Of a stretch of DNA of 64,000 nucleotides, positions 21,272-33,269 are shown piece after piece. Below the pieces are notes generated by a model. That model was given only the letters and a program-made list of their open reading frames with translations, was not told the origin of the DNA and did not search any database. Every line of letters begins with the position of its first letter. Within the stretch, counting starts at the first letter, position 1. The position numbers and the translations under genes were made by a program. The DNA lies in contig JAHLJT010004567.1 of assembly GCA_031308135.1 (NCBI GenBank), forward strand, positions 128,597,356-128,661,355, given 5' to 3'. Source of the stretch: Acheta domesticus. Lineage: Eukaryota; Arthropoda; Insecta; Orthoptera; Gryllidae.

Positions 21272-22120
21272 AACAAAAAGACACTAATTTTGAAAACAAT
21301 GCCCCATATCTCTGACCAAAAATAGTGTTTTATGAATTATTTTCAATTTCCGTACTAAAGTCAAGTTTTGAAGCAAAGCCATGTATATCATCAAATGTAT
21401 TCCCATCGTTGCAAACTAACATAAAATTCCTTGGTGTCCTCTGGATTCGGATACATAATACTGTGCAATCCTTTAACTCGAGCTTTGATATGGGTTTTCC
21501 ATTAGGTCACAAAATTTCAAGATTAGTAAACAGATTTGTCATTTAAATTGAATGGATAGAAGTTCTTTTTATATTCAAATGTATTACCCATCTCTGCTTT
21601 TGAATGTTGATTTTAATTTTACAGCACAAGGTTTACTTTTATTTATTTTAATTTCCTTGGTCTTGAGCTAGCTTCTAGATTTGGCTTTGGTGTCTTTCTT
21701 TGTGTTAACTTTTCAATGCCTGTTCCCCAAAAATCATTCTTCCTCATCTTCTTAACAATGAATTTGTTTTTAGTGCGATACTTTTTCATTACCCGTAGTC
21801 TTGTGGGGATTGTAACATAGCACTGGGCTCGACCGACCGCACAAGTCGTGCAGGTGGGAGAGGTTGGTCCTCTGGTGCCGGGTTGGCGGCGGCCGGACCT
21901 CCCGGGGTCTCTCAGTTGGGGGCGTGTCTGGGAAGGCGGCTGTCCGTTCGCACAAGGGATGGTCTGTGGCGACAGAACTGAGCCCGCAGATGGCGGCAGG
22001 CCCCATGTGCAGTCGGTCAACATTAGTAAGGAAATGATGCTTTCTGCGTGGGAGGTCGGTCACGTGATGACTCGCGAGAGAGGCAGGTAGGAAAAGCTGC
22101 CTGACATTCGAAATTGAGCC
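21272..22120. other. Unassigned spacer
   Basis: 21272-21640 is AT-rich without a convincing frame. 21640-22023 has a minus-strand frame ending in a lysine-rich stretch (KKYRTKNKFIVKKMRKNDFWG), with a GC-rich, proline-rich upstream part. I do not recognise it. It may be genomic DNA that received copy 2. Confidence 0.4.
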
Positions 22121-22687
22121 CGTCGAGGTGGGTTGGTCCACATCCTGACGGGGGGATGCAGAGAAGGCTCTCAAGTGTTCCTTTCTCCATTTTTTTTCAT
22201 CGTCTTGCTTTTCATTTCATGTCACATATATTCTTTTCACTCCTTTTTCTTCCTCACTGGCCTTCTCTGTATGCTGAACGCCCACCCATGTGTTTGCCGT
22301 GCATGGCGACCCGTGTCGGAGGGAATGTGTGTCCTGGCAGTTGAGAGACCTGTTTGTTTCCCAACTAGTCCTGGTGCTACGTTTTTTTGGCTTGCACTAA
22401 GGGGTACGTCTACGTATTTTTGGGGAACATTCCTTGTAGGTGTCAATACACTCGCTTTGGCCTCGGACTCTTCTAGACGGGCGGTCGGGAGCTAACCCAC
22501 TCCCGATCAATCGGCTCGGACTAGGTCTTGCACTGAACTCCAGGGTGAGCTGGGGGATCCACGGCGGTGCAGCGCTGTGATATTCCCCTACTATATCTTC
22601 GTGTCAGCCCTGGCACCCCAGTGGGGGTGTCCCCTTGTTGGACTCGATGGTGGGTGGGGAGCACGGAGATGAATGTATGTCCATCTC
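22121..22687 (+). promoter_or_regulatory. 5' UTR of family beta I-type element
   Basis: Collinear with 42928-43480 in copy 4, with only scattered differences. Full-length I-type elements carry an internal promoter in this position. No TATA box is evident, and nothing more specific can be read. Confidence 0.6.
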
Positions 22688-23960
22688 ATGAATATTCAAC
22701 AACCCCCCCTGCCATCTTCTGCAAGGAAGAGATGTTACAGAACAGTTGATCTAAATAGTTTCTTCCTCCGGGAAGAAGATAAACCAAGAAAGCCTCGGTT
22801 TCTCTTGATGTCTTGTTCTGAAACTGAGAAAACTTTTAAAAGTGTTAGTGCGGTCCGCCTTGCGCGAGCAATTGAGAGTTTTGGAGAGCTTCAAGCGGTC
22901 GTGCGACAAAGAAATGGTACCATTCTCTTTGAAGCACGCACCGACGAACAAATAGACAAGATTTTAAAAACTATGCAGATTGCCGGCCTCCAAGTGGAAG
23001 TGGCCACTCACCATACCCTTAACCTATGTAAGGGAGTGGTCAACCATGACGACTTTGCGTCTGGAAACGAGGATGAACTTCTTTCCTTTTTCAAGAGCTA
23101 CGGTGTAACGGAGGTGTATAGGATCAGGAGGAAGGAGAATGGGAATGAGATCCCCACTTCTACCTTGATCCTGACGTTTAATCTCCCTTCTCTCCCAGAG
23201 TACGTTAGCTGTGGTTATTATAACCTTCGCGTGCGGCAGTATGTGCCGAACCCCCTGCGCTGCTTTAAGTGTCAGAGGTTCGGTCATACACAACAAAGGT
23301 GCATGGCCGTAAGCCCTACCAACTCTAACAAGTGCCCCACATATCTGAGAGAGAGGGAGATTCAAAGGATTAGGGTGACGGAGGTTTCTTTTCCGGAAGC
23401 GAAACGCCGATACCTGGTGAAGAACCCTGTGGATCTCAGGCGTTCTTTTTCTAGCACTCTGGCGAACACGGTCAAAGCGACGAGCATTCAGTCTTCTGCT
23501 ACTCCCCCAGTAGCGAACTTCTGTTGCCAGGTATCCCCAGTGGACTTCCCTGAGGAGACATCGCCTCTGCAAGGTGGGAAAATAATAATTCCCACAAAAT
23601 ACAAAACACCACCCAGGAAGGCAACACAGACGAAGACAGAACAAGAATCCACTTCTCAGCCGCGCAAGAAGGCTGATGTCACACGGCCTGCTGGCCTGGA
23701 CAAGAAAAATGATAGATCCTCCAAACTCCGACCACCTACCCCGACTCCTGAAACTCGCTCTGAGCGATCTCTCAGCCTGTTGAGCAGTGGTCAGGATGAG
23801 TCTGCCTCGGAGGAAACTTCAGCAGGGGTGGACACTCGCTCCTTCGGGCGGCAGAGGCGAAAAAGGAAAAGAAGAAATTCTCTTAACTTCTTAAACAACG
23901 GCTCTCCTATCCTGGAATCTGAACGGATTTTCTCTCCGACGGGACGAATTAAAACTCTTA
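22688..23960 (+). pseudogene. ORF1 (gag-like, zinc knuckle) of copy 2
   Basis: The likely start is the Met of MNIQQPPLPSSARKR at 22688. An RRM-like fold follows (TILFEARTDEQIDKILK, then LILTFNLPSLPEYV). Only one intact CCHC knuckle remains, CFKCQRFGHTQQRC at about 23263-23304. Compared with copy 4 about 100 nt are missing just after it, removing the second and third cysteine clusters. The C-terminal half is Ser/Pro/Lys rich. The ORF runs on past its normal end because the start of ORF2 is deleted. ORF1 proteins of this class coat element RNA. Confidence 0.8.
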
Positions 23961-26900
23961 TTGTCCCGTTATACACCATCAATTTTCTGCTTACAGGAAA
24001 CGCATCTTTCTCCACCACGGTCCTTACACTTTCGCGGTTTCACTCCTTGTAGGGTTGATGTCGATGACGGCCTCCGCGCTCACGGTGGAGTTACTACTTT
24101 GGTCCAGGATTCGCTGCATTCTGCAGAAATCCCTGTTCACACCGACCTTCAAACAGTTTGTGTGCAGGTATATCTGCCGTCCCTCTCACTCACCGTATGT
24201 AATATCTATATTCCCCCAAGGCAAACGGTGTCGGTTGATGACCTTCTAAGTCTAATAAACCAATTGCCCACACCTTTCTTGGTTGTGGGTGATGTAAACG
24301 CCCACAGCCCTCTTTGAGGTTCCTCTCGTACGTGTCAAAGAGGTGCTATTTTGGAATCTGTCATCGACACCATGAATTTGGCTATTCTCAACACTGGGGA
24401 ACCAACTCATTTTGCCGTAGCTACGAATTCTAGCACGGCTATTGATGTAGCCCTTTGCAGCTCTTCACTTGCTACTGCTATGCGGTGGACAATATTAGAA
24501 GATCTTTATGGAAGCGACCATTACCCCACGATTGTCCACATTGATCATCTTCGCCGTAGTTGTGCACGGCCCCCTCGGTGGATCGTGCGACGAGCTGACT
24601 GGTCGACATTCCAAAATAATGTTAACCTGTCAGACGGTCCCTTCGGAAATGTGGATGAAATGACAGAACATTTTAATAGCGCTGTACTCGCTGCTGCTTC
24701 CATCGCAATTCCGAATACAAGTGGTAAACCGCGACACCTTTTCGTTCCGTAGTGGAATGAGAACTGCTCGAGAGCGGTCAGTGCTCGAAAAAAGGCACTG
24801 GCACGTCTCAGGAACTCGCCGCGCACTATGAAGCCATGTCAAGTTCGGCGAACTACGCTCCTGACTTTCTTTTGATCAAAGAAAGGATGGAGAGCCGTCC
24901 GTTGGATTTCTTCTGCAGAGCGTCTAAATATTACAACACACCTTTCTCCATATCGGAATTGCGCTCTGCTCTTGCATTGGCCAGAAGAACTGCCCCAGGT
25001 CCTGATGAAATACACAACCTAATGTTACAACATCTTCCTGATGTGGCGATGCAATTTCTCCTCCGCTTGTATAATCGCATCTGGGGAGAGCACACCATCC
25101 CTGCTGTATGGCGAGAAGCCATAGTTATCCCAGCTCTGAAGGAGGGAAAGGATCGGTCGCTGTCATCGAGCTACCGACCTCTCGCTCTCACCAGCTGCGT
25201 TTGCAAAGTGCTGGAACGGATGGTAAACCAGCGCTTGGTCTGGACCTTGGAGTGCAGAAACCTACTCGCACCAATTCAGTGCGGTTTCAGGAAACACCGG
25301 TCAACCCTTGACCATCTCGTCGCTTTGGCAACGGAAATTTCAACCTCGTTCGTTCTGAGACAACCCCTTGTCGCCGTACTATTCGATATAGAAAAGGCGT
25401 ATGACACCACTTGGAGGTATGGCATTCTGCGAACCTTGCACTCGTGGGGATTCAGGGGGAAGCTCCCCTTATTCCTCCAAAAATTCTTATCGGACAGATC
25501 TTTCAGAGTTCGCATTGGTGACAAACTGTCTAACAGTCACCCCCTTCAAAACGGCATCCCCCAAGGCTCGGTGCTAAGTGTCACTCTGTTTGCCGTAGCC
25601 ATAAATAGTATAGCGTCGGTCGTGAGGGAACCTGTGAAGGCATCGCTGTTTGTAGATGATTTTGCCATTTTTTGTTCATCCAGCAGCATAAGTGTGATCC
25701 AGAGGCAACTCCAACTGGTGCTCAACAAGCTGCATGAATGGAGCATGTCGACAGGTTTCAAGTTCTCACCTACTAAATGCACCGGAGTGCACTTCTGCAG
25801 AATATACCATTTGCATAGCGATCCAATCCTGTACTTGGGAGGAAATCAGCTTCCATTCGCTGACTCTGCCAGGTTTCTGGGGGTATTTTTTGACAAGTCC
25901 CTCACGTGGCGCCCTCATATCCGCACATTGCAAACCAGATGCGTCTCCCCCCTCAATCTTCTTCGAATAGTTAGTGGCACTTCATGGGGAACCGACCGCA
26001 TTACCCTACTGCGGTTATACAGAGCACTCATTCGCTCAGCATTGGATTACGGTAGTGAAGTGTATGGTTCTGCAGCTCCTTCCACCCTTAGACCCATCAA
26101 CAGCATACACCACGCAGGTATTCGCCTCTCAACAGGCGCGTATCGCACCAGCCGAATCGAGTGCATTCTAGCTGACGCTGGGGAGCCATCCTTAAAAATA
26201 AGGCGAGATATTCTATTGGCGTCTTATGTGTCAGAACTCTTTAATCATCCTTGTCGCCGAATAATTACTCGCCCAAAATATGAATCTTCTTATATTCTTC
26301 GAACATCGCTACCCCAGCCCCCAGGCATTCGATTGCGAAATCTTTTGCGGGGACTTAATGTCGATCTTCCCACTCCTGTGAAACCCCCAAATGACCTGAT
26401 TCCCCCTTGAAAACTCCTTCTCCCCAATATTGACCTCAGACTCTCCAATCTTTCCAAACAAAATACTAGCCCTCTGGTTTACCAGAAGCAGTTTCAGGGT
26501 ATGAGGGAAGCCTATCCGGATCATCTATTCTTGTACACGGACGGGTCATCGCACAATGACGCAGTGGCGTGTAGTTTTCATTGCATCCTGGGCCACCAAA
26601 TCATATCGTCTTCATTCACAGTGCAGTACATACACTGCTGAAATGTATGCAATACTCAAATCCCTAAAGTACATCGAGTCAACGACGTTGCAGCGAGTAG
26701 TTCTCTGTTCTGATTCTCTCAGTTCTCTTCAGGCTGTCTCCCGGCCTTCGTCAGACTACCTGACAAAATCCTGATTCATAGTCTCATGTCCCGCAACTAT
26801 GACCTGGTTCTTAGTTGGGTTCCAGGCCATGTGGGAATCACAGGAATGAGCTGGCCGATCTGGCGGCGAAATCAGCTACTCGTAATACTCGTATCGACGT

Positions 26901-27138
26901 TCCTGCTGTGCCATTGTCCGATGTTAAGGCTAACTTGAAACGATCTTTGTTTAGAGCGTGGCAAACAGAGTGGCACAATACCAATTTTAAACTAAGTGGG
27001 ATAAAGAATTCTGTAATACCCTGGCGTTCCTCATCTCGCTCCTCTAGGCGTGAGGAAGTCATTTTAACTCGTCTTCGTATCGGACACTGCCGTTTTTCAC
27101 ACGGTTTCCTCTGCGAGGAGAAACTCGCAGATGATTGA
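23961..27138 (+). pseudogene. ORF2 (endonuclease - RT - RNase H) of copy 2, broken
   Basis: The APE endonuclease begins internally (FCLQETHLSPPRSLHF). It includes VVGDVNAHSPL, followed by a TGA near 24316, and GSDHYPTIVHID. A deletion of about 80 codons follows RLRN at about 24810 and joins to the stretch before RT. RT spans 24836-26410 with FDIEKAYDTTWR, GIPQGSVLSVTLF and FVDD. A TGA at 26408 ends it. RNase H continues in pieces (LYTDGSS at about 26533). The sequence ends near 27138. Confidence 0.85.
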
Positions 27139-27751
27139 AAGTGTTCCAGTATTGTTTCAATATCATCCCCTTTTACAACCCCTGATAATTTTTTGTCTAG
27201 TTCTTCAGTGTTTTGTTCCTGACTCTCTTCACTAAGTAATTTGTTGAGAGACATTGTTAGTTGTTCTTTAGATTTTGGTAGACAGTTATCCTTTATTATG
27301 TATTTCTTGCTAGGAAAGTTCTTATCTTCTGTCTGATAATTGTTCATTTTTCCAATTTTAAACCTGATATAATTGTTATCAGAAAGACTTTCTTCTTGTA
27401 TTGACCAATCTTGGATAAAATGAAGTTTTGCATTTATTATTGTGAGATCAATGTTACTTGAACCTCTGCTATTTTGGACGGCGGTGCACTCACTTTCTTC
27501 ATTAATTATGATTAATTGTTTACCTTGTGAGGTACTCTTCCAGAATTTGCCCTCTGTAATTCGATGTGGTGTCATGGCAAGTTGTTGACCGTGAGTTACT
27601 GACCATTCCTATTAGTATACTGTTATTTTAATGTGCTTTAGAACCTTGTCCATTTTGTTTAGGTCCTCGAGAATTGGTTTTCTGCAGTCTAAATACATGC
27701 TGATCAGGTATCATTTTAAATTTTGATATATCATTTCTATTGGAACCATGT
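27139..27751 (-). pseudogene. R1-like endonuclease, C-terminal part
   Basis: It continues the endonuclease broken at 34545. In pieces it reads DMVPIEMIYQNLK, a frameshifted middle, then SRGSSNIDLTIIN and the His/Asn-bearing LSDNNYIRF. It ends with a linker of Glu/Lys residues and stops at the junction with I-type copy 2. Confidence 0.75.
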
Positions 27752-27756
27752 CTTCT

Positions 27757-28176
27757 TGTTGTGTCCAGGAAAACAGAAATTTGTAGACACAGTTTTTATT
27801 TTACAAATTAGATATCAGTGCAAGTGTAATAAATTCGGTAACCAAAGAATTAATCCATAAACTTAGCCAGGTTACCGTTTTACAGAAGATGTACCCAAAA
27901 TAACGCCGTATCACCAATAATCCGTAAGAAAGTCCAAAACACTATTGCCGAGACCAAAATACCACTTTGCCGCTAATCACACAATCTCACACTTGGAACT
28001 CCACTAGAAAACTGTGTACCCGCTCGGCGGCGGGGCCTCGTTTCCACTCCAGGGCTTCGCTGACCGGCTGCCTCCTCTTCGTTTGCCCGGTCTTGTCACG
28101 GTCCGCTGCTCTCCAAGTTGCCGCCGTGTGCTGGCGGTGAGGCGCGCGATTCAACTCGCCGCACCCCACCGCAACA
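27757..28176 (-). repeat. Gypsy-2 3' LTR (420 bp)
   Basis: On the minus strand it starts TGTTGCGG at 28176 and ends CAACA at 27757. AATAAA lies near 27800, close to the 3' end. A 29 bp segment with the TATA-like AATAAAAG present in the 5' U3 is absent here. Confidence 0.8.
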
Positions 28177-28190
28177 CCCTCCCCTCTCGA
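28177..28190 (-). other. Gypsy-2 polypurine tract
   Basis: The minus strand reads GAGAGGGGAGGG immediately before the 3' LTR. This is the usual plus-strand primer position and fixes the LTR edge. Confidence 0.8.
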
Positions 28191-28391
28191 AAACGTCGTG
28201 TATGGTGCGAACCGAACATGACGTCTTGTCGATCTCATCGCCGCCTCTTACTGTAGGCCCGGCGCCGGTTGTTGCTCCATAGGGTGCTCTGCTGGTTGCT
28301 CCGTTGGTTGCTGTGTTGGCCACTCATGCAATCGGTCCATTTCAATTAAATCTCTCATCGCCCTTTCTCTTTTTTATTTCTCTGTACTTTT

Positions 28392-29002
28392 TGTGGCGTC
28401 ATATGAGACGCCCAATATTAAATTCAGTACGTGCATTCAGAGAAAAAAAAATTGCACACAGGGACGAGAGGAAACGGCGGGCGCGTCGAGCTGACGCCTC
28501 GCAGAACAAAAGGGGTATTTTTGGAAGACGGGGAAATCCAGCAGGCAAGTCGGAGGTGAGACATTCCTAGGGTGGCGGTTGTGACGCGCGTTGTCATGGC
28601 GCCAGAGTTGAGAACCCCGAAAGGAAGCTGGGGTTAGAATTCGGCTGGCGGATGCGGCTATGTGACGTAGTTCCGTCAGACAAGCCCAGCGGGTATATAA
28701 GCAACGAGAGCAAGCGTCTCGTTCTCCAATTTCTCACAGGTCCGGTCGCGGCGAGTCGTGCGTGTGTGGGTGCGCGGCGGGTGTAGCGTGAGTAGGACGA
28801 GTAAGGGGCCGGCGCTCCTGCGTCGTTAGTTAGCGGTCGTGGTGGCCGAAGTATTTCCTTCTGGAACGGGACGGTCCGTCCGCCCATTTGTAAATATGTA
28901 CATATTTATTCAGGTGTCGGAGTTTATTGAATAAATAAGTATTTGCAAACGTTCACATCTGTGGATTATTTTCTTTCTCTTGGCACAGGCCAAGACGCCA
29001 CA
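28392..29002 (+). repeat. Solo LTR (611 bp), family X, inside Gypsy-2
   Basis: It has perfect 9 bp inverted ends, TGTGGCGTC and GACGCCACA, and is flanked by TTTT on both sides (28388-28391, 29003-29006). On the plus strand it carries a TATA box (GGGTATATAAGC, about 28689-28700) and AATAAA near 28931. No internal genes follow. About 330 bp of its U3 are homologous, inverted, to 63540-63874. Confidence 0.85.
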
Positions 29003-29008
29003 TTTTCC

Positions 29009-30241
29009 CCATTGCATCTACAGGCTCCAATGTATACCTCGGGCGCACCTGGCCCTGGTGTCTAACTACCACCTTGTTCAAGACTTGTATCTGATACATT
29101 TAATTTCCCATGTTGTTGACTACAATGCCCGGCCACCAAGCAGGATATTTCTTAAAGCTGCTACAATATACTTTATCTCCTACCTTGTACTTTTGATCCA
29201 TCGCCTCTTTGCGATGGTTACCTGGTTTCAACAGGGTTCTATGTTGCCGGCCATGCAGCTCCTCCGCTGGGCTCCTCCTCTCTGGTCCTGGCTGCGTCCT
29301 GTACGTTGCCAAAACGCGCAATAAAGCGCGGCTCCTCGGTGTTCCTGCGTCCCTGGCCTTCCTCATGGCCGTCTTGAAGGTGCGCACGCAACTCTCCACT
29401 TCCCCATTGGACTGGGGATGGAACGGTGGTACGCATACAAACCTAATGCCATTCGCCTTGCAGAATTGAAAAAATTCTTCAGTAGTAAATTGCGGCCCGT
29501 TGTCTGAAACCAATGTCTGCGGGAGCCCTTCCGTAACAAATATTTTCTCTAATGCGTCTATTGTGGCTCCGGCCGTTGTGACCCCCATCTCCACTATATA
29601 CGGAAAATTAGACAATGTGACTACCGCGACTAGCCACATCTTTCCCCAGAAGGGACCCGCGAAATCTACATGGACTCGCTCCCACGGAGCTTCCGGCTTG
29701 GGCCACGAGTGCCACTCTTGTCGCGGTGCCGACTGGTTCATTTGACAAGCGTTGCACCGCCTGACCATGTCTTGTATTTCTGTCGCCATTTCTCTCCAAT
29801 AACAATGTCGCCTTGCTGTTTTGTGTTCACTACACCCCAATGTCCCTCATGCAATAATTCTAAAATCTGTTTCCTAAGGACCTTCGGCACTACTACGCTG
29901 GTACCTTGGTCACCCGCCAATAATAATACTCCTGCTTTCACTGAAAGTCTATCTTTGTCGTACCAGGACGCATTACTCCTTAATAATTTTCTCGGCCACC
30001 CTTTCCTCACATAATCCCTAATTACTCGCAACTCTTGATCTTGGTCTGCTGCCGATGCTATTGTGGCTGCTGTGATGGGAAATTCCTGTAATACCTGCCA
30101 GTCCGCTTGGTCCACCTGCTGGCACACCTCCTCGGATCCATCAAAGTCCAAATCCGGTCCCGCTGGCAGCCTGGAAAGCGCGTCCGCGTTGGCGTGCTGT
30201 GGAGTCGGCCTGTAATGAATCTGATAGTTATAGTCAGACAA
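29009..30241 (-). pseudogene. Gypsy-2 pol: connection domain and integrase
   Basis: The region begins with the RNase H tail (YQIHYRPTPQHANADALSRL). The integrase zinc domain is in LLHEGHWGVVNTK and CNACQMN. The core has DFAGPF, SDNGPQF and a Glu in SNGEVES, so the D,D,E triad is complete. A C-terminal domain follows (KYKVGDKVYC). A frameshift near 29800 splits the zinc domain from the core. A short C-terminal peptide with HVRFAPYTTF lies beyond the solo LTR at about 28220. Confidence 0.85.
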
Positions 30242-30270
30242 AAATAAGGCTCACCAGTTGCACCAACGGC

Positions 30271-31000
30271 TTATGGTCTGTAATTATATGAAATTTTGAT
30301 CCATACACATATTAATTTTTTTACGCCAAACAAAATTGCTAATGCCTCTTTTTCAACTTGCGAATAATTCCTCTGATGCTTATTGAGGGACTTCCACGCG
30401 AAGTCTATAGGGCGCTCCACACCATTGTCATCTTTTTGTGACCGCACGGCCCCTACACCATAGTCTGAAGCATCTGTAGCTATCGACGTCACTCTTCCTA
30501 GCACATAATGGTTGAGCTGCGTTGTTTCTATTATTGCGTTTTTCAGTTCCTTTAGAGCTCTTTCGCATTCCGGCGACCATACAAACTTAACACCCTTTAA
30601 AGCATTTAACGGTGCCGCTATTGCTGAGAAGTTTTTAATGAATTCGTTATAATAATTAATTTTACCTACTAATGCCTGCAATTCTTTAATATTCTTTGGT
30701 GCTGGTAGGTTCCTCATCGCTTGCACATGTTGCTGCGTCGGCTTAATTCCCGACTGTTAGCTCGTGACCTAAGAAAGTGACCTGTTGTTTAAAAAACTCA
30801 CACTTATTAAAGTTCACTCTAAATCCCCACTCTTTCAACAATCCTAGCAAATTTTTCAAGTTGGTCACGTGATCTTCCGTGTTCTTTCCCGTCACGATAA
30901 TATCGTCCAGATAGTTGATGCACCCACTTACTTGAGACGTAATTTCTTCTAATACCTTTTGGAATATTGCCGCTGCTGAGGGTTTTTCGACTTTTCTCAC
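30271..31000 (-). pseudogene. Gypsy-2 pol: RT C-terminal half and RNase H
   Basis: The catalytic YLDDIIV is at about 30910. The thumb region has LVGKINYYNEF, and the RNase H start is IATDASDYGVGAV, followed by VEKEALAILFGVKK. A frameshift near 30740 and another near 30260 break the frame. The RT fingers and motif A are missing: the frame passes from protease directly to KVEKPSAAAIFQKVLEE. This indicates an internal deletion of several hundred bases. Confidence 0.85.
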
Positions 31001-31592
31001 TTGTGGGCTCCCTAATTTCCTATACGTATCTAAATTGATGTCACTGTTGCACCAGTGTGCACCAAAAACTTCACTTCATTTTCGCCCACATCCAATTTGA
31101 TTATTAACCTATTCTGCCCTTTGCCACTCAACAACTGGTGCACCACATCACGTCCATTTCTTCTTCTTTTCTTGCTCTTCTTCTTTCCCACTTTTCTTTC
31201 CGCGCGTGCCAACACACTTCCCTGATGTGTCCAGTCTTCCTGCACTTGTAACAACTTGCCTGTCTGAAATTGCACTGCCACCTTTCGTGGTTTATTGTAC
31301 AAAACTTGCACGATTTTCTGCTACTCTTGTTTAGCCTGCTATCGCTGGCGTCGCTACTGCCGCAGTCACTGCCGCGCTCGTATCGCATAATCTTTCTTCT
31401 GCGATAACGCGCCGGCCGGTCCACCTCGCTATCAGAGCTGCCCGCCGACCTCGCCCTAACAGGGCTCTTGCGCGGCCGCCTTCTTATCTTGTAACCCGGC
31501 TCCTTATTAGCGCCACCGTCCTTACCAGCGCGATGCAGTTCCGGGTGCAGTGGGCCCCGCTCCGGCCGCCCCTGAGGGCGGTGCGCTGACAC
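31001..31592 (-). pseudogene. Gypsy-2 nucleocapsid knuckles and protease start
   Basis: Two CCHC-like units lie in CKFCTINHERWQC and CYKCRKTGHIREVCW (about 31310-31200). The N-terminal side is Arg/Ser rich. Downstream the protease reads FLVHTGATVTS. The usual catalytic DTG is HTG, so the Asp is lost. The frame overlaps the end of the three-knuckle ORF (31522). Confidence 0.8.
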
Positions 31593-33170
31593 CGGTGCGA
31601 TTCGCTGCGCCTAGGCGCTGCGCGATCGCGTTCCAGGCCGACCCGTCGCGAACTGTCGACTGAGGCGCCTCGTTTCTGTTAGAAACACGCTGGCTGGTGG
31701 ATCTCTCAGTCGCTCGCACTTGTTCCACTGCTCGCTCGTCTGAAGGACGTGTGGGCTGCGTGCAGTGGCTACATCTTGTGTAAGATGCGGCGTGATTCTG
31801 CTTGCAGTTGCAGCAGACAGGTTTTAAGTTAAAATTGCCCCGCTTCGGACAATGCGCCGTACCGCGTTTGTCGTCCCCTGCAGGGTGATCCTCCCCCGTG
31901 CAGAGGCGACAGCGCACAACATTCGCACAATTGCAAGCGATATGGCCCCAGCGACAGCATCTCAAGCAAAAGCGTGGTCGCGCCCACCTTTCGCGTTCGA
32001 CCACGACAGCAAAAGATTCTATCTGCTGCAACCTATAAATTGTACGCGACTGAGCGTTGTCACGAAGTGTGACAGTAAATGTTCCTGTAGGAACATTTAC
32101 CCGCCTAGTTTCGGTGCCTACTGCACCTTCAGGCACATCTGAACCACGGTTCCTGGCGACCGTCGTTTCTTTGAGCAGCCAAATCTGCTTGACTGCTAGG
32201 AGTTCGTAACCGAGCTTTCTCAGCTGCGTGGTCACGCCCTCCTCAGTGTACCCTTGCAGGAGTCTTCTTACAAAAACTCTGAGAGATTTTTCAGAGTTTT
32301 CAGACGGGGGCGGGTGTGAGTAAGAGATGTTCTCGCTGCCCGCATAGCGCTCCGCCTCAGCGTACGCCACTGGATCAAAAGTGTGGATCTCGTACGCTAT
32401 CCGTCTGCCTCGGGTGGTGACCTTCGCTATGGTCGCCTTGTGCCCAGTCATAGGACCAAGTACCTGCCCGTGACACAATACCGAGTCAGAACTGACACTC
32501 AGTCTGATTCGGTATGGTCTTTTCGGCGGCCGTGAAGCGACCGCCCGAGGAGCTCCCGCGGGCCGTTCCTGCGCGGGGGAGCCAGCCCCGGCGTTCTCAG
32601 CTGCGGGCCGACCGCGCTGGCGTCCGGAGACGAGCTGCCAGCCGTCTGACTGCTCGCCGCCTTCGGGAAGGGATCCAGGGGAATGCTGCAATAGTTCGGG
32701 GCTCGGTGGTGCACTCACCATACCGGCGGAACCTTGCTGCTGCTGCTGCTGTTGTTGAGTAGACGCGGCTGCTGGGGCGCCAGGCGCCGCTGGGGGCCCG
32801 TCCGTCGTCTTCCCCGCTCGCCTGCGCCTCCTCCTGCGCTTCTTTTTTCGGCCGGGCGAGCTTTGCTGCTCGTCAGCTGTATCAGTCGTTTGCTCAGGGA
32901 GCCTTCACGCTGGCAAGCTCGTTTTGCCGGCGGGGAGCTGGCGGCGGGCGAGCCACAAGCCGTGTTACCCGGGGCCGACAACTCGCCGGAGCGCTCGGGC
33001 TGGGCGGCTGGGAGGCCGCCGGCCAATCCCAGCGCAGCATCGTCGACCAATCCGGTCGTCCCACCGCGCGGAGTGGGGGACGGGTTGCCCTCGTCGCCGC
33101 CAGGGGCGCTGAAGGCAGCGCCGTTTAATGTGCCGCCGGGGGCGCCTGTTACGATCAGCGCTGCTGGCAC
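31522..33170 (-). CDS. Three-knuckle nucleic-acid-binding ORF inside Gypsy-2
   Basis: Two frames overlap at an ATGGTGA (33170-32715 and 32721-31522). The first is Ala/Pro/Gly rich with a basic patch (KRACQREGSLSKR). The second contains GWQLVSGRQRGRP and an RRM-like middle, ending in three Cys clusters at about 32000-31770: CLRCCRWGHIACNC, CRLCTGEDHPAGD...HC, and CCNCKQNHAASYTRC. This cluster layout is typical of ORF1 of jockey/R1-type non-LTR elements and differs from the two-knuckle Gypsy nucleocapsid directly downstream. It may be a captured ORF1 or an unusual gag. It ends near a donor-like CTG/GTAAGG at about 31531. Confidence 0.6.
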
Positions 33171-33269
33171 AGCTGGACGAGTCGGGCGCGCCGCTACTGC
33201 GGCGCCGCTTCGATGATGGTAAAATAAAAGAGGCGGCTGGTGGCGAGAAGCGCTGCTCGAAAGAGCGCG

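Larger units (their letters stand above)
22121..27138 (+). mobile_element. I-superfamily non-LTR retrotransposon, family beta, copy 2 (3' truncated)
   Basis: It starts at the same base as copy 4 (CGTCGAGGTGGGTTGG) and carries a 5' UTR of about 560 bp, ORF1 and most of ORF2. It stops abruptly inside the region after RNase H, where a minus-strand R1-like fragment begins. Loss of the 3' end is unusual for a retrotransposed non-LTR copy and indicates a later deletion or rearrangement. Several internal deletions and stops mark it as old. Confidence 0.88.

Noticed and set aside
21643..22023. Lysine-rich minus-strand frame as a host gene exon
   Set aside because: No recognisable domain and no splice context that I could support.
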